A stretch of 46,482 nt of DNA, taken from assembly GCA_937894085.1 (NCBI GenBank), contig CALCSG010000225.1:1-46482 (forward strand), written 5' to 3'. Of this stretch, positions 8,585-17,412 are shown one piece after another; positions within the stretch are counted from its first letter, which is position 1; every line of letters begins with the position of its first letter. Made by a program: the position numbers and the translations under genes. The notes below the pieces were generated by a model. It searched no databases. It had not been told where the DNA came from and saw only the letters and a list, made by a program, of their open reading frames with translations. This DNA is from an uncultured Gammaproteobacteria bacterium. GTDB taxonomy: Bacteria; Pseudomonadota; Gammaproteobacteria; GCA-001735895.

Positions 8585-9672
8585 AGCACCCTGGTATTGA
8601 AATTTTCTGAATTGTTACCAACCTGCAAGGATAATATTTTTTCTACCGGTGCAGGCAAACCATGATGCTGCAAATCCTCCCATGCTACCCATTGATAGCG
8701 AGTACTTTCCTGTACCTGGTTGAGCTGAGACCGTACAAAAGACTCTGCCACATCAATTTCGACTAATGAAATGGATAAGTCAAAATGACTAAATTGATGC
8801 TTTAACATTTTTTCCCGGATGTTATTGTATTTTGCGCTATCCCCCATCTGCTTAATCTGCCAGTCCGGCAGAGAATCAAGTTGCTCAATTTCAGGTAATG
8901 ACCACAATCCACCCCAGATACCCTGTTCCGGACGTCTTTCAAGTAACAGTTTATTGGCAAATCGATGTAGCAAAAACCAGCGATGTTTATGCGGCCTGCT
9001 TTTTTTCGGTTTTGATTTCGGAAAAAGTGCCTGAGTTCCTGCTTTATTACTTTCACAGAGGCCATTTAACGGGCATATATCACAGGCAGGCCGCGAACGT
9101 GTACAAACCATCGAACCAAGATCCATCATAGCCTGATTGTAGAACCCCGTTTGTTCTGAAGGTGTTTGCTGCTCAGCCAGTTGCCATAATTTTTTCAGAA
9201 CGGCACTGACCCCATACCAGCCATCGACCTGATAGAATCGGCAAAGAACACGCTTCACATTGCCATCCAGTATCGCAGCAGGCTGTCCGAATGCCAGGCT
9301 GAGAATAGCGCCAGCTGTGGATTGTCCTATGCCGGGTAAAGCCACCAACTGTTGCATTGTTTGCGGAAAGACACCGCCGTAGTCATCTCGAATAACCTGT
9401 GCCGTTTTATGTAAGTTGCGTGCTCGTGCGTAATAACCCAATCCAGCCCAGTGTTGTAACACCCGGTCCAGACTGGCATCAGCGAGTGCTGTTACATCTG
9501 CAAAAGAATTTAAAAACTGTTCAAAATAAGGAATCACCGTGGTCACCTGAGTTTGCTGCAACATAATCTCAGATAACCATACTCGGTAAGGAGTCACGTT
9601 TTGTTGCCACGGCAAATCTTTACGGCCATGATTATCAAACCACGGTAGCAATAAGGTTGAAATTTCTGGCAT
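8581..9672 (-). CDS. mutY: A/G-specific adenine DNA glycosylase MutY
   Basis: Base excision repair enzyme that removes adenine mispaired with 8-oxoguanine. The 363-residue protein shows the HhH-GPD core: catalytic Glu in WLSEIMLQQTQV (about 30-41), the helix-hairpin-helix LPGIGQSTAGAILSLAFG and the catalytic Asp in AILDGNVKRVLCR, then the four-Cys iron-sulfur loop (C-x6-C-x2-C-x5-C, CTRSRPACDICPLNGLC) at about 200. The C-terminal Nudix-like domain that recognises 8-oxoG follows (KHRWFLLHR, GIWGGLWSLPE). Its ATG overlaps the asmA stop by one base (TAATG), so the two genes are translationally coupled. Length is normal. Confidence 0.97.
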   Translation of the reverse strand: MPEISTLLLPWFDNHGRKDLPWQQNVTPYRVWLSEIMLQQTQVTTVIPYFEQFLNSFADVTALADASLDRVLQHWAGLGYYARARNLHKTAQVIRDDYGGVFPQTMQQLVALPGIGQSTAGAILSLAFGQPAAILDGNVKRVLCRFYQVDGWYGVSAVLKKLWQLAEQQTPSEQTGFYNQAMMDLGSMVCTRSRPACDICPLNGLCESNKAGTQALFPKSKPKKSRPHKHRWFLLHRFANKLLLERRPEQGIWGGLWSLPEIEQLDSLPDWQIKQMGDSAKYNNIREKMLKHQFSHFDLSISLVEIDVAESFVRSQLNQVQESTRYQWVAWEDLQHHGLPAPVEKILSLQVGNNSENFNTRVL

Positions 9673-11936
9673 TAGAAAAGGTTTTTCAGTTTATCTTCTA
9701 ATTTTTTCCTGGCCTTTTCTTTTTCAGCTGCTGTCTTGGCATCCAGTTTGGCTTTTTGCTCTGCCTCCAGTAAATCTTTTTTCTTTTCCAGTTGAAGTTT
9801 TTTCGCAGCCAGCGCTTTTTCCTCAGACTCTTTTAGTTTTGCTTTTTCTGCGGCCAGTTTTGCACCAAGTTCTGCCTGTTGTTTGGCAATCGACTCCCTG
9901 ACCTTATCTTTTTCAGCGTTTAATCTGGCTTTTAGCATTTCATCATACTGAATATCTATTTTCGGTGAAATCCACGGTCCTGTAATAGCCACAGGAACAG
10001 GTATACCGGACAACTCATCCGCTGTACCGCCATCCTGTCCCTTTATGGTGGTGACCACTTTGGCATTTACCAGGTAGTTCACCGTTTCCCTGGCGATATC
10101 AACAGAACCTTTACCTCCAACCCGAATTAATGGTGCCTGCAAATTGAGATCATCGGTGCTAAACACGCCGTCTTTGATCAGACCAGAAATGGACAACGAA
10201 CTAAAATCGGTTTTCCGTTCAATTAACTCAGGTTCCTTTTCATTTTTCAATTTAGCCCTGGCAACTTCAATTTTCTGGCGCAAATTAAACCCCTTCAGCG
10301 AACCGTCTTTAATCAGGATGGACAGGTCTCCGTTCAAATTAGTTTTCAGTTGACTCAACCAGTCTCCCCGAGTAGTTAAATTAAGCTTTAAATCCGTACT
10401 CCCTGACACCGGATCATTCCCCATAAAATCCTTCAGAAAGCGGCCTATTCGAAAGGATGATAACTTATTTCGAACTGTGTAAGCGGGTTTGTCACCCTGT
10501 GCATTTATGTTTATAGCACCATCAAAAGTCCCTTCATACAGATCCATTTTTAACGGTTCCAGGTTAACCAGTCCTTTATTCGCATTCATACTGACAACGA
10601 TGTTATTGACCGTCAAACCCTGGGCTATCAAAGTTGTCACTGCCAGCTTTCCGTTCAGCTTCAAAGAGCGCAGTAACTCCATCGGCAAGGTTATCTGTAC
10701 ATCTTTAGCTACAGCCTGCTCCGTAGGTTGCGGTTGCTCCACTGTCGCTTCTGATTTAGCGCCAAGCAAACTATCGACATCAAATTTATCTGCCTTAAGG
10801 TTAAATTCAACATTGGGCTGTTGATAGTCCAGCACCTTTAGATATCCCTTGAATCTATTTTCATTCAATGCCAGCACCAGATCATCCAGCACGACTGAAC
10901 GTTTATTTAATTGCACATCAAGCTTACTGGCAGATACAGCAGCTTTCATGGCTTTATTGGGCACCGCTGCCCCCTTTAATTCAGACTGAATATCCAGCAC
11001 TGCTATAGTCAATTGCTGTTGTTTAAGATCAAAACCAATTTCACCGGCAATCGTTGTTTTCGAGCTATCCAGTACACCACCTGTGGTTTGAATAGAGGAA
11101 TTAAAAGCAGAAATACTCAACTGCTGTGTTAACTGGCTAAAACTCACATCTCCTTTCACCATCAATAACAGCTGCTTGACAGGAATTAAAGCTCCTCGAG
11201 CCGTACTATCCAGCTGCAGACCATTCATGCTGATTTTATTTCTGTCAAACATCACATCAGTTTTCAATGCAATATCGGCTGATACTTCATTAACACTTTC
11301 AACCGACATATTCAGGCGTAACGGAAAAGATTGTTTAGGCGCAATTTTGCCGGTTAACAGGGATGCTATTCTGATTTGATATTTAGCACCGGCAACGGCA
11401 TCGGACCATACCAAATTTACGTTAGTAACGGATAAACCATCAAATGCTGCCTGCAGATCTATACCATCGGCTGGTTTAACATCAACATCGGAACTCTTAT
11501 CCGGACTCGCAACAGCAGGTTTAGCTGGCTGTGCTTGCGGGATCAAATCATCCCAGTTAGTCACTCCCTGTTTATTTTTCTGCAAATTGACATTCAGTCC
11601 ATCCAGTATTAATTGAGCAATTTTTGGCTCGAAAGACAATAGCGATAACACATCGACACTGACACTGGCATTATTGACCGCCAGCATCGGTTCATTACCA
11701 AATCCAGCAGCATTACTAAAATTCATACTACCCAGTTTCATGCCCAGCGATGGGTACAGGGTCAACCCGATATCTCCCTTAAACTCCAGATCTCGCCCGG
11801 TTTTCTGTTTAACGATGCCGGATAATTCCTGCTTATATTGATTAGCATCAAACGTTGCCACGAAAATACCCACTGCACTGATAACGAGTAAAATCACTGC
11901 CGCAACAATGATCAATAGAATTTTTACAATTTTCAT
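9672..11936 (-). CDS. asmA: AsmA family envelope protein
   Basis: Large inner-membrane-anchored periplasmic protein of the AsmA family, linked to outer-membrane lipid homeostasis and probably inter-membrane lipid transport. I place the start at the internal ATG (11936, MKIVKILLIIVAAVILL) and not at the TTG the ORF track uses, because it sits directly before the single membrane helix; the product is then 754 residues. The N-terminal domain follows (DANQYKQELSGIVKQKTGRDL, the AsmA signature), and the C-terminal AsmA_2 region includes GSTDLKLNLTTRGDWLSQL and GSLKGFNLRQKIE. The last about 80 residues are a Lys/Ala/Glu-rich coiled coil, an unusual tail. Overlaps mutY by one base. Promoter region is shared with the divergent DUF2333 gene. 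Confidence 0.9.
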   Translation of the reverse strand: MKIVKILLIIVAAVILLVISAVGIFVATFDANQYKQELSGIVKQKTGRDLEFKGDIGLTLYPSLGMKLGSMNFSNAAGFGNEPMLAVNNASVSVDVLSLLSFEPKIAQLILDGLNVNLQKNKQGVTNWDDLIPQAQPAKPAVASPDKSSDVDVKPADGIDLQAAFDGLSVTNVNLVWSDAVAGAKYQIRIASLLTGKIAPKQSFPLRLNMSVESVNEVSADIALKTDVMFDRNKISMNGLQLDSTARGALIPVKQLLLMVKGDVSFSQLTQQLSISAFNSSIQTTGGVLDSSKTTIAGEIGFDLKQQQLTIAVLDIQSELKGAAVPNKAMKAAVSASKLDVQLNKRSVVLDDLVLALNENRFKGYLKVLDYQQPNVEFNLKADKFDVDSLLGAKSEATVEQPQPTEQAVAKDVQITLPMELLRSLKLNGKLAVTTLIAQGLTVNNIVVSMNANKGLVNLEPLKMDLYEGTFDGAININAQGDKPAYTVRNKLSSFRIGRFLKDFMGNDPVSGSTDLKLNLTTRGDWLSQLKTNLNGDLSILIKDGSLKGFNLRQKIEVARAKLKNEKEPELIERKTDFSSLSISGLIKDGVFSTDDLNLQAPLIRVGGKGSVDIARETVNYLVNAKVVTTIKGQDGGTADELSGIPVPVAITGPWISPKIDIQYDEMLKARLNAEKDKVRESIAKQQAELGAKLAAEKAKLKESEEKALAAKKLQLEKKKDLLEAEQKAKLDAKTAAEKEKARKKLEDKLKNLF

Positions 11937-12240
11937 AAAAGAATCAGCTGCTCCATAATTAGTAGATTCGAGTAAATTTTTAAACAATTGTAACTATTCA
12001 GCGTGTTTATATTTTGTTGCAGAACAAGGCATTTTCGTACGGAGAATGTGAGCATATAGACCATATGCGATCATTTACAGAATACATCAATATATTCTGC
12101 CCTCCGGGCCAGCAAAGCTGTTTTAATTTGTTCTAACAAATTAGTGAATACGAAAATAACGCAGTAATTCGACAAAAGATGAATATGCTGAGTAGTTACA
12201 ATCAGTTTACAATGTCGACTGATGATAGCAAACAAGACAC

Positions 12241-13308
12241 ATGGTTATGAACAATTCTCTGGAAGATAGTTTACTAAACAGTAAAAACTGGCTTATTGGC
12301 AAGTTCAATGCCATTAAAAATGGTGATATTCCTTTTGGATACATTGGCTCATCAGTTTTAGTTATATTCGTCCTGCTGATTTTTCTGGGCTGGTACTGGA
12401 GCCAGGAACCCGATAACTTTGACGTGATAGAAATAGCACAGGAACTTGCTCCTCAATCCAGCGATAAACTGGCAATAGGCAGTATCACTACGGCCACCAG
12501 CATTCACCTGGTAGAAACCCTGTTAAACAAAAACGGCGGTTATTTGAGTAATGACATGATGCCACCGTCAATCTGGCTCGACAACATACCCAACTGGGAA
12601 TACGGCGTTTTGATTCAGGTCCGCGATATAACCCGTTCCATCCGTAATGATTTCAGCCGTTCTCAGTCACAATCGGTCGAAGACAAGGACCTGATTATAG
12701 CTGAACCCCAGTTCAACTTTGACAACGAATCCTGGATACTTCCTGACACAGAAGGAGAATACAGGAAAGGACTCAAAGCACTGCATGGTTACCTGACTCG
12801 CTTACAAAACCCGAACAACCCAGAAGCCCAGTTTTATGCACGTGCAGACAACCTGTCTGACTGGCTAGGTCAGGTAGAAAAACGACTGGGAAGTCTGTCT
12901 CAACGACTCAGCGCCAGTGTCGGACAAACCCGCATCAATACCGACCTTGCCGGAGAAGCAGCAGCAGTACAATCAACGTCTAATGCGCGCGAAATAGAAA
13001 TTAAAACATCGTGGACTGAAATCGATGATATTTTTTACGAAGCCCGTGGTGCGGCATGGGCTCTGTTGCATTTGTTTAAAGCCATTGAATATGATTTCGA
13101 TAGTATTCTGAGTAAGAAAAATGCTCTGATCAGCCTGCGCCAGATCGTCCGTGAACTTGAAGCAACTCAACAAACTCTATGGTCACCACTCATTATGAAT
13201 GGTTCAGGCTTTGGTATGTTCGCTAACCATTCACTGGTCATGGCTTCTTATATTTCGAGAGCAAATGCAGCGATCATTGATTTGAGGCAGTTGTTACAGC
13301 AGGGGTGA
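12241..13308 (+). CDS. DUF2333 family protein
   Basis: A 355-residue protein recognised as DUF2333, a family found in gammaproteobacteria with no known function. One membrane helix lies near residues 38-57 (SSVLVIFVLLIFLGWYW), with a short cytoplasmic N-terminus and a large, mostly helical part beyond. Conserved-looking blocks include NGGYLSNDMMPPSIWLDN, EYRKGLKALHGYLTRL and FYARADNLSDWL. Two in-frame ATGs open the gene (codons 1 and 3), neither with a clear ribosome binding site. It is divergent from asmA-mutY across a 300-base gap, which suggests a shared envelope theme but does not prove one. Confidence 0.85.
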   Translation: MVMNNSLEDSLLNSKNWLIGKFNAIKNGDIPFGYIGSSVLVIFVLLIFLGWYWSQEPDNFDVIEIAQELAPQSSDKLAIGSITTATSIHLVETLLNKNGGYLSNDMMPPSIWLDNIPNWEYGVLIQVRDITRSIRNDFSRSQSQSVEDKDLIIAEPQFNFDNESWILPDTEGEYRKGLKALHGYLTRLQNPNNPEAQFYARADNLSDWLGQVEKRLGSLSQRLSASVGQTRINTDLAGEAAAVQSTSNAREIEIKTSWTEIDDIFYEARGAAWALLHLFKAIEYDFDSILSKKNALISLRQIVRELEATQQTLWSPLIMNGSGFGMFANHSLVMASYISRANAAIIDLRQLLQQG

Positions 13309-13374
13309 TCTCTTGTTGATGAGACACATGAGTCTCAAAGTATGGTAACAATGCAGTCTATTTATATTCGATTA

Positions 13375-14016
13375 TTATAAATAGACATCATCACTTGCGG
13401 ATTCCCAGATATCGTATTTTCTGGAAGCTTCAGCGTACCATTGTGTATCCAGCAGGTAAAAAAACCAGCGCTGCAATGCCTGGTAAGGTGATTCTTCAAA
13501 CCAGTGCTGATCCACTCTGACAAATTCACGGATAAACGGAAATACTGCGATATCAGCAATTGTGACGGTGTCTGCCAATAGAAAATTCTGTTGCTCAAGC
13601 ATACCGTTGAGTTCTTCTAGAAACTCTTCACAACGCTGCCGATAGTATTCCACAGGGTGTTGCGGATGATCTTCTGCATGCTGATAATGACCCAGATCTT
13701 CCTGGAAAGAATAATCATTAGTTTCCACCAGCATTTCGGCTTCCTGCAGGTATTCGTTATTCTTTCCCGCCCAGTTATCAGGATCATGTTGCTGAATGGC
13801 CCACTTCGCTATGTCCCAGCTTTCATCCAGGAATTTATCTTCACTAATCACCAGGGAAGGCACCGTGGCATGTTCAGAAACCGCCAGAGCTTCTGCCGGT
13901 AAATTATCTAATTCCACTTCACGAAGAATAATCTTTTGCCCACTATATTTAAGTGCCATGTGAGCACGCATACAATATGGACAGCCTCTAAAACTATAAA
14001 ATACAGGGGTGTTCAA
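13375..14016 (-). CDS. Glutathione S-transferase-like protein with CPYC thioredoxin-fold motif
   Basis: A 213-residue cytosolic protein with a thioredoxin-like N-terminal domain (about 1-80) and a helical C-terminal GST domain (about 90-210). The start YSFRGCPYCMRAH has a dithiol CPYC motif as in glutaredoxins, so disulfide reductase activity is possible in addition to glutathione conjugation. VPSLVISEDKFLDES provides the cis-Pro loop and the glutathione gamma-Glu binding Glu-Ser. It converges on the DUF2333 gene with a gap of 66 bases. Substrate unknown. Confidence 0.88.
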   Translation of the reverse strand: MNTPVFYSFRGCPYCMRAHMALKYSGQKIILREVELDNLPAEALAVSEHATVPSLVISEDKFLDESWDIAKWAIQQHDPDNWAGKNNEYLQEAEMLVETNDYSFQEDLGHYQHAEDHPQHPVEYYRQRCEEFLEELNGMLEQQNFLLADTVTIADIAVFPFIREFVRVDQHWFEESPYQALQRWFFYLLDTQWYAEASRKYDIWESASDDVYL

Positions 14017-14213
14017 AATTTTAATTACTCATTTAGTACCAGATAGCTATAGCTTAAAGCATGCCTGTAGACAAATGGCCTTATTCAGGCATGGATTTTG
14101 ATCCGGCCGTAATTTTTTTTAGTATTACCTGAAGCTACGGATTCAGGTTTATTTCATTTCACTCCTTTTTATATACAAATTTTTTCAGCCAGACAGGCCA
14201 TCAGATCCAGAGT

Positions 14214-14801
14214 TCACAATCTTCGGGAATAATAATATTTCAACACTTCATAGGCCTCCCTGATTTCGATAAAGCGTGCATCATTGCCCCCTTTATCGGG
14301 ATGATGTTCAGCCGCAAGACACCTGTAAGCTCGCTTAACACAATCCCAGCCTGCATCCGGATTCAACCCCAGAGCTACCAGAGCCTCGCCCTGCTTATCA
14401 TGTGCATAATACTTTTTCCAGAAATTAGAGAGTAGCTCATTTACTTCATCTTCAGAGGTGTTATCGAAATGACGCCAGTCGAGATAATAGTCTCGAATGT
14501 TATGTTCTGCAGCAGCCATTAATAATTGCTGATTTGTAGATAGCCCTGGCGGCTCAATAGAAATATCCAGTGCCGAAATTTTCAGGTAACAACCCTCCTC
14601 AGACAAATCTTGCTGCAGCAGATACAGAGCATTCATAATCATGAAATGTTTTTTAAACATTGCCACATTATAAGTGTCATTATCAGCAGCAAAGACCATG
14701 CCCTGCTCTTCAAGCCGACAGATGATGTCGTATTCAGCAATTTTACCGGTGGCGGTTTTGAGGATTTCTAAAATGGGTATGATTAATGGATTATGTTGCA
14801 T
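14214..14801 (-). CDS. DnaJ-related protein with C-terminal J-domain
   Basis: A 195-residue protein of the DnaJ-related family: an N-terminal helical domain (about 1-125, LEILKTATGKIAEYDIICRLEEQG, then LFKKHFMIMNALYLLQ-like helices) followed by a J-domain at the C-terminus (about 140-195). The J-domain keeps the HPD tripeptide (EHHPDKGGNDARFIEIREAY), needed to stimulate Hsp70 ATPase. There is no Gly/Phe region and no zinc-binding domain, so this is not DnaJ itself but a specialised J-protein that could target DnaK to particular clients. Weak ribosome binding site. Confidence 0.9.
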   Translation of the reverse strand: MQHNPLIIPILEILKTATGKIAEYDIICRLEEQGMVFAADNDTYNVAMFKKHFMIMNALYLLQQDLSEEGCYLKISALDISIEPPGLSTNQQLLMAAAEHNIRDYYLDWRHFDNTSEDEVNELLSNFWKKYYAHDKQGEALVALGLNPDAGWDCVKRAYRCLAAEHHPDKGGNDARFIEIREAYEVLKYYYSRRL

Positions 14802-15178
14802 ATTACAGATAATTTTTTACGATATGCTAACAAGGCTGTTGAAAACAGTCGAATTCGAGCATGCTCTCCCTGCAACCATTTATTGATAATAGCGTCTACT
14901 TTGCCGGTATTTTTTAATCTTTTCAACTCTATCTTTTTGTTTTCATATTCAAGTCAATTTGATTATTTTTTGGCTTCTTCCCGGTTTTAAGAAGTTTTTT
15001 TCGCTAAATCCTATCTTCTTAACGTTATGAATAATACAGTACACTTCCATAGCGACTGAAGCCATACGCTTAGTATTTGATTTGAGTTTCTATAAAATCA
15101 ATGAGGAATTCGGGTCCGACACTGTGGCTAAATAACTGCAACAAAATACATCGAAAGTATTCTCCCACTCATCCAGGC
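14802..15178. other. Intergenic region with a possible 47-codon minus-strand ORF
   Basis: About 377 bases between the DnaJ-like gene and the exchanger gene. A minus-strand frame from a TTG at 14926 to a TAA at 14783 reads 47 residues (opening LKRLKNTGKVDAIINKW) and overlaps the start of the DnaJ-like gene in another frame. Its composition is protein-like, but with no ATG and no strong ribosome binding site I do not call it a gene. The rest shows no feature. Confidence 0.3.
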
Positions 15179-16138
15179 TCAGCCGCCAAAAACAGTGAAA
15201 CTAAGCCCGATATAGGCTACATATCCAGTTATAAGTATCCCACCTTCCAGTCGACTTAAGTGGCGCCCTGTATAGAGAAACAGGAGCAACAGTAGGGAGG
15301 ACCCAAGCATGACCCACTGGTCAAACTGCAAAATTCTGACAGGGACTGGGAGTGGCTGAAGTAAAGTTGAGACACCTAAAATGCCCAATATATTAAAGAT
15401 ATTGCTGCCAAGTATGTTGCCAACAGCAACATCCGCATGTTTGCGCAGTGCGGCAATAACCGAAATTGAAAGCTCAGGGAGGGACGTACCAACCGCTACC
15501 AACGTTAACCCGATAACAGCCTCAGAAACGCCTAAATGCTCTGCAATCCCCACTGCTCCAGTTAGCAGCACTTTCGAACCTACTATTAACAGCAGCAAAC
15601 CAGTGGCTACCCCTATTGCGATCCAGAAAGTTGATTTAGGCACCAACGAAAGTTCTTCTGCTTCAGCTATGTGAACCGTTGCTGACGGTACAACGTTAAA
15701 GCGCTCAGTCCAGTACGCCCAAACCAGGTAAACCATCAGGGCGATCAAAAAAAACCAGGCATCTCCCTTTCCGAGTGCTCCGCCGCCGACCAGCAGAATA
15801 AACAGTACGCTCGCCGCTACTACCGTCACAGCGTCTCGACTCAGTGCCAAAGGTTTGACTGCCAGCGGAGTGATAAGCGCACATATTCCAAGAATCAGCA
15901 GGATATTTCCGATATTACTACCAACGACATTACCGATAGCAATATCTGGCCGCAAGTTCAGTGCCGCATCAACAGAAACCACTAATTCTGGTGCTGACGT
16001 GCCAAAGCCAACGATAACGAGGCCGCTTAACAGTGGGGATATACCCAGCCGTTTAGCCGCCCCCAAAGAGCCGCGAATCAAGGCTTCTCCGCCAGCAGTA
16101 AGCAACGCTACGCCCAGAACTAAAAAAAGGAAATTCAT
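15179..16138 (-). CDS. Calcium/sodium antiporter, YrbG family
   Basis: Inner-membrane exchanger of the Ca2+:cation antiporter superfamily. About ten apolar segments and two inverted-topology repeats are visible, each with the ion-binding signatures: GFGTSAPELVVS and GNVVGSNIGNILLILG in the first half, AVGTSLPELSIS and GNILGSNIFNILGILG in the second. The acidic ligands in both APEL/LPEL motifs are intact. I start at the ATG at 16138; the ORF track begins one codon earlier at GTG. Length (319) is normal for YrbG. It stands alone, not in an lptC/kdsC cluster as in E. coli. Transport direction and ion choice are not deducible. Confidence 0.93.
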   Translation of the reverse strand: MNFLFLVLGVALLTAGGEALIRGSLGAAKRLGISPLLSGLVIVGFGTSAPELVVSVDAALNLRPDIAIGNVVGSNIGNILLILGICALITPLAVKPLALSRDAVTVVAASVLFILLVGGGALGKGDAWFFLIALMVYLVWAYWTERFNVVPSATVHIAEAEELSLVPKSTFWIAIGVATGLLLLIVGSKVLLTGAVGIAEHLGVSEAVIGLTLVAVGTSLPELSISVIAALRKHADVAVGNILGSNIFNILGILGVSTLLQPLPVPVRILQFDQWVMLGSSLLLLLFLYTGRHLSRLEGGILITGYVAYIGLSFTVFGG

Positions 16139-16205
16139 CACAGATTGTAAATTTCAAACATAGTGGCCTATGAGTCTAAATGATTGATTGTTGATGCAAA
16201 ATGCA

Positions 16206-16265
16206 GCGCAATGACGGTATTGTATGATTTTTGAGCATATCCAGTTTATACATAAATTTTGCTGG
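16206..16265. repeat. 60-bp dispersed repeat, copy 1
   Basis: The segment beginning CGCAATGACGGTATT and ending CATAAATTTTGCTGG recurs with a few substitutions at 29144-29202. No protein is implied; it seems to belong to a dispersed noncoding repeat family. Confidence 0.7.
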
Positions 16266-16363
16266 GGGAGTTACTATTTTAATTCCAAATTTAGCACTAC
16301 CTTTAAAATCCTTCTTGTAAAAAGTGATTATGTATCTGCTCTCAGATTCAACCACTACTTCAT

Positions 16364-16693
16364 TTATGACTGGTTCACTTTTGCGACAATGTCAACAATT
16401 TCATGCGGACAGATATGCTGATTTCCACAAATGCGTTGTTTTGCGACTTGATCAAGGATATTAAGCAAACGTTGCTGCTGGCTGGGTGAGGGTGTGATCT
16501 GGCCTGATTGATTACACCAGCTTTTAAACTCCACCCGGTGTTGCTGCGTAGTAACCTTACAACTGAGTTTAGCTTCACCTACCTCCGATGTTTGCACATT
16601 TTTGACTGGTACTGAGATATCGAATTCACCGGCCTTTCCCTGTGCCAGAAACCTGCACTGATCGCAATCCACAATAATACCAAATTTTTCCAT
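16364..16693 (-). CDS. Small hypothetical Cys-containing protein
   Basis: A 109-residue protein (from ATG 16693; the track uses a GTG two codons earlier) that I do not recognise. A GAG at 5 nt before the ATG is a modest ribosome binding site. Cys pairs are seen as DCDQC near residue 10 and CGNQHIC near residue 90, which with nearby His could bind metal, although spacing differs from standard zinc ribbons. No signal peptide or membrane segment. It lies about 250 bases from the DUF779 gene on the same strand, so a link with aldehyde metabolism is possible but unproven. Confidence 0.5.
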   Translation of the reverse strand: MEKFGIIVDCDQCRFLAQGKAGEFDISVPVKNVQTSEVGEAKLSCKVTTQQHRVEFKSWCNQSGQITPSPSQQQRLLNILDQVAKQRICGNQHICPHEIVDIVAKVNQS

Positions 16694-16942
16694 ATTCACT
16701 CATCAGGCAACATCAGAACAAAATGTATTACTACCCTGTTACCAGGGTTATATAGTAACCAAGGCATTGATACGAGAATAGTTCATGGATCAGTTATTGG
16801 TCGATCATCAGTTGATTAGTCCAGGCAATTGATACAGGTCATTGATTTCAGCCTGTGCATATCGAGTATTTTCTTCAACCGTTGGTAGTGTTTGCATCAT
16901 GAACTTCCTGTTTTTATTGTTAACAGGTATATTTATTCAGGT

Positions 16943-17317
16943 TCAAACCGGTCTTAAATTATCTAATTCCTCATCGCTGAATAACCGGGAAAGTGTCATA
17001 AATCTTAAGCCGAGTGGAATCTCCAGAGAGAAGCTGGCTCCTCGGCCATGCGTCACATCGATCGTCAGATGAGTATTTTTCCAGAACTCAAACTGATCAG
17101 CGGCCATGTAAAATTCACAACCGTGAATAGAGCCGAGCATAACGTCTCGCGAACCCACCATGAAATCGCCAACGACAAAACACATGGGTGCCGAGCCATC
17201 GCAACAACCACCACTTTGATGGAACATAAGCTCACCGTGCTTCTCGCGAAGCTGATCGATTACAGCGGCTGCTTTGGATGTTATAGCAACACGCTCAGTT
17301 AACTGTTTTTGTGTCAT
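16943..17317 (-). CDS. DUF779 protein, aldehyde dehydrogenase companion
   Basis: A 124-residue protein of the DUF779 family, which is regularly encoded beside NAD-dependent aldehyde dehydrogenases of the ExaC/AldB type. The conserved HQSGGCCDGSAPMC cluster (about 33-46) has three Cys residues that could coordinate metal or react with aldehydes, and the C-terminal GRGASFSLEIPLGLRF is family-typical. A ribosome binding site AGGA lies 8 nt before ATG. It is 95 bases downstream of the dehydrogenase gene in the same direction, probably one transcript. Function unknown; an accessory role in aldehyde handling is inferred from context. Confidence 0.9.
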   Translation of the reverse strand: MTQKQLTERVAITSKAAAVIDQLREKHGELMFHQSGGCCDGSAPMCFVVGDFMVGSRDVMLGSIHGCEFYMAADQFEFWKNTHLTIDVTHGRGASFSLEIPLGLRFMTLSRLFSDEELDNLRPV

Positions 17318-17412
17318 TATTCAAATCCTGTCGGTTAGCGATTAAATTTGCTGCAGCGTTAAAACACTGCAGCAAACTCATTACAACGTTACGCTTAAAA
17401 CACAGAGCTCTG

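Noticed and set aside
8337-8621. 94-codon minus-strand ORF beside mutY
   Set aside because: It covers an inverted-repeat element with relatives elsewhere, overlaps the mutY 3' end and has no ribosome binding site or recognisable protein character.
14783-14926. 47-codon minus-strand ORF before the DnaJ-like gene
   Set aside because: TTG start only, weak ribosome binding site, overlaps the next gene in a different frame; kept as a remark in the intergenic entry.
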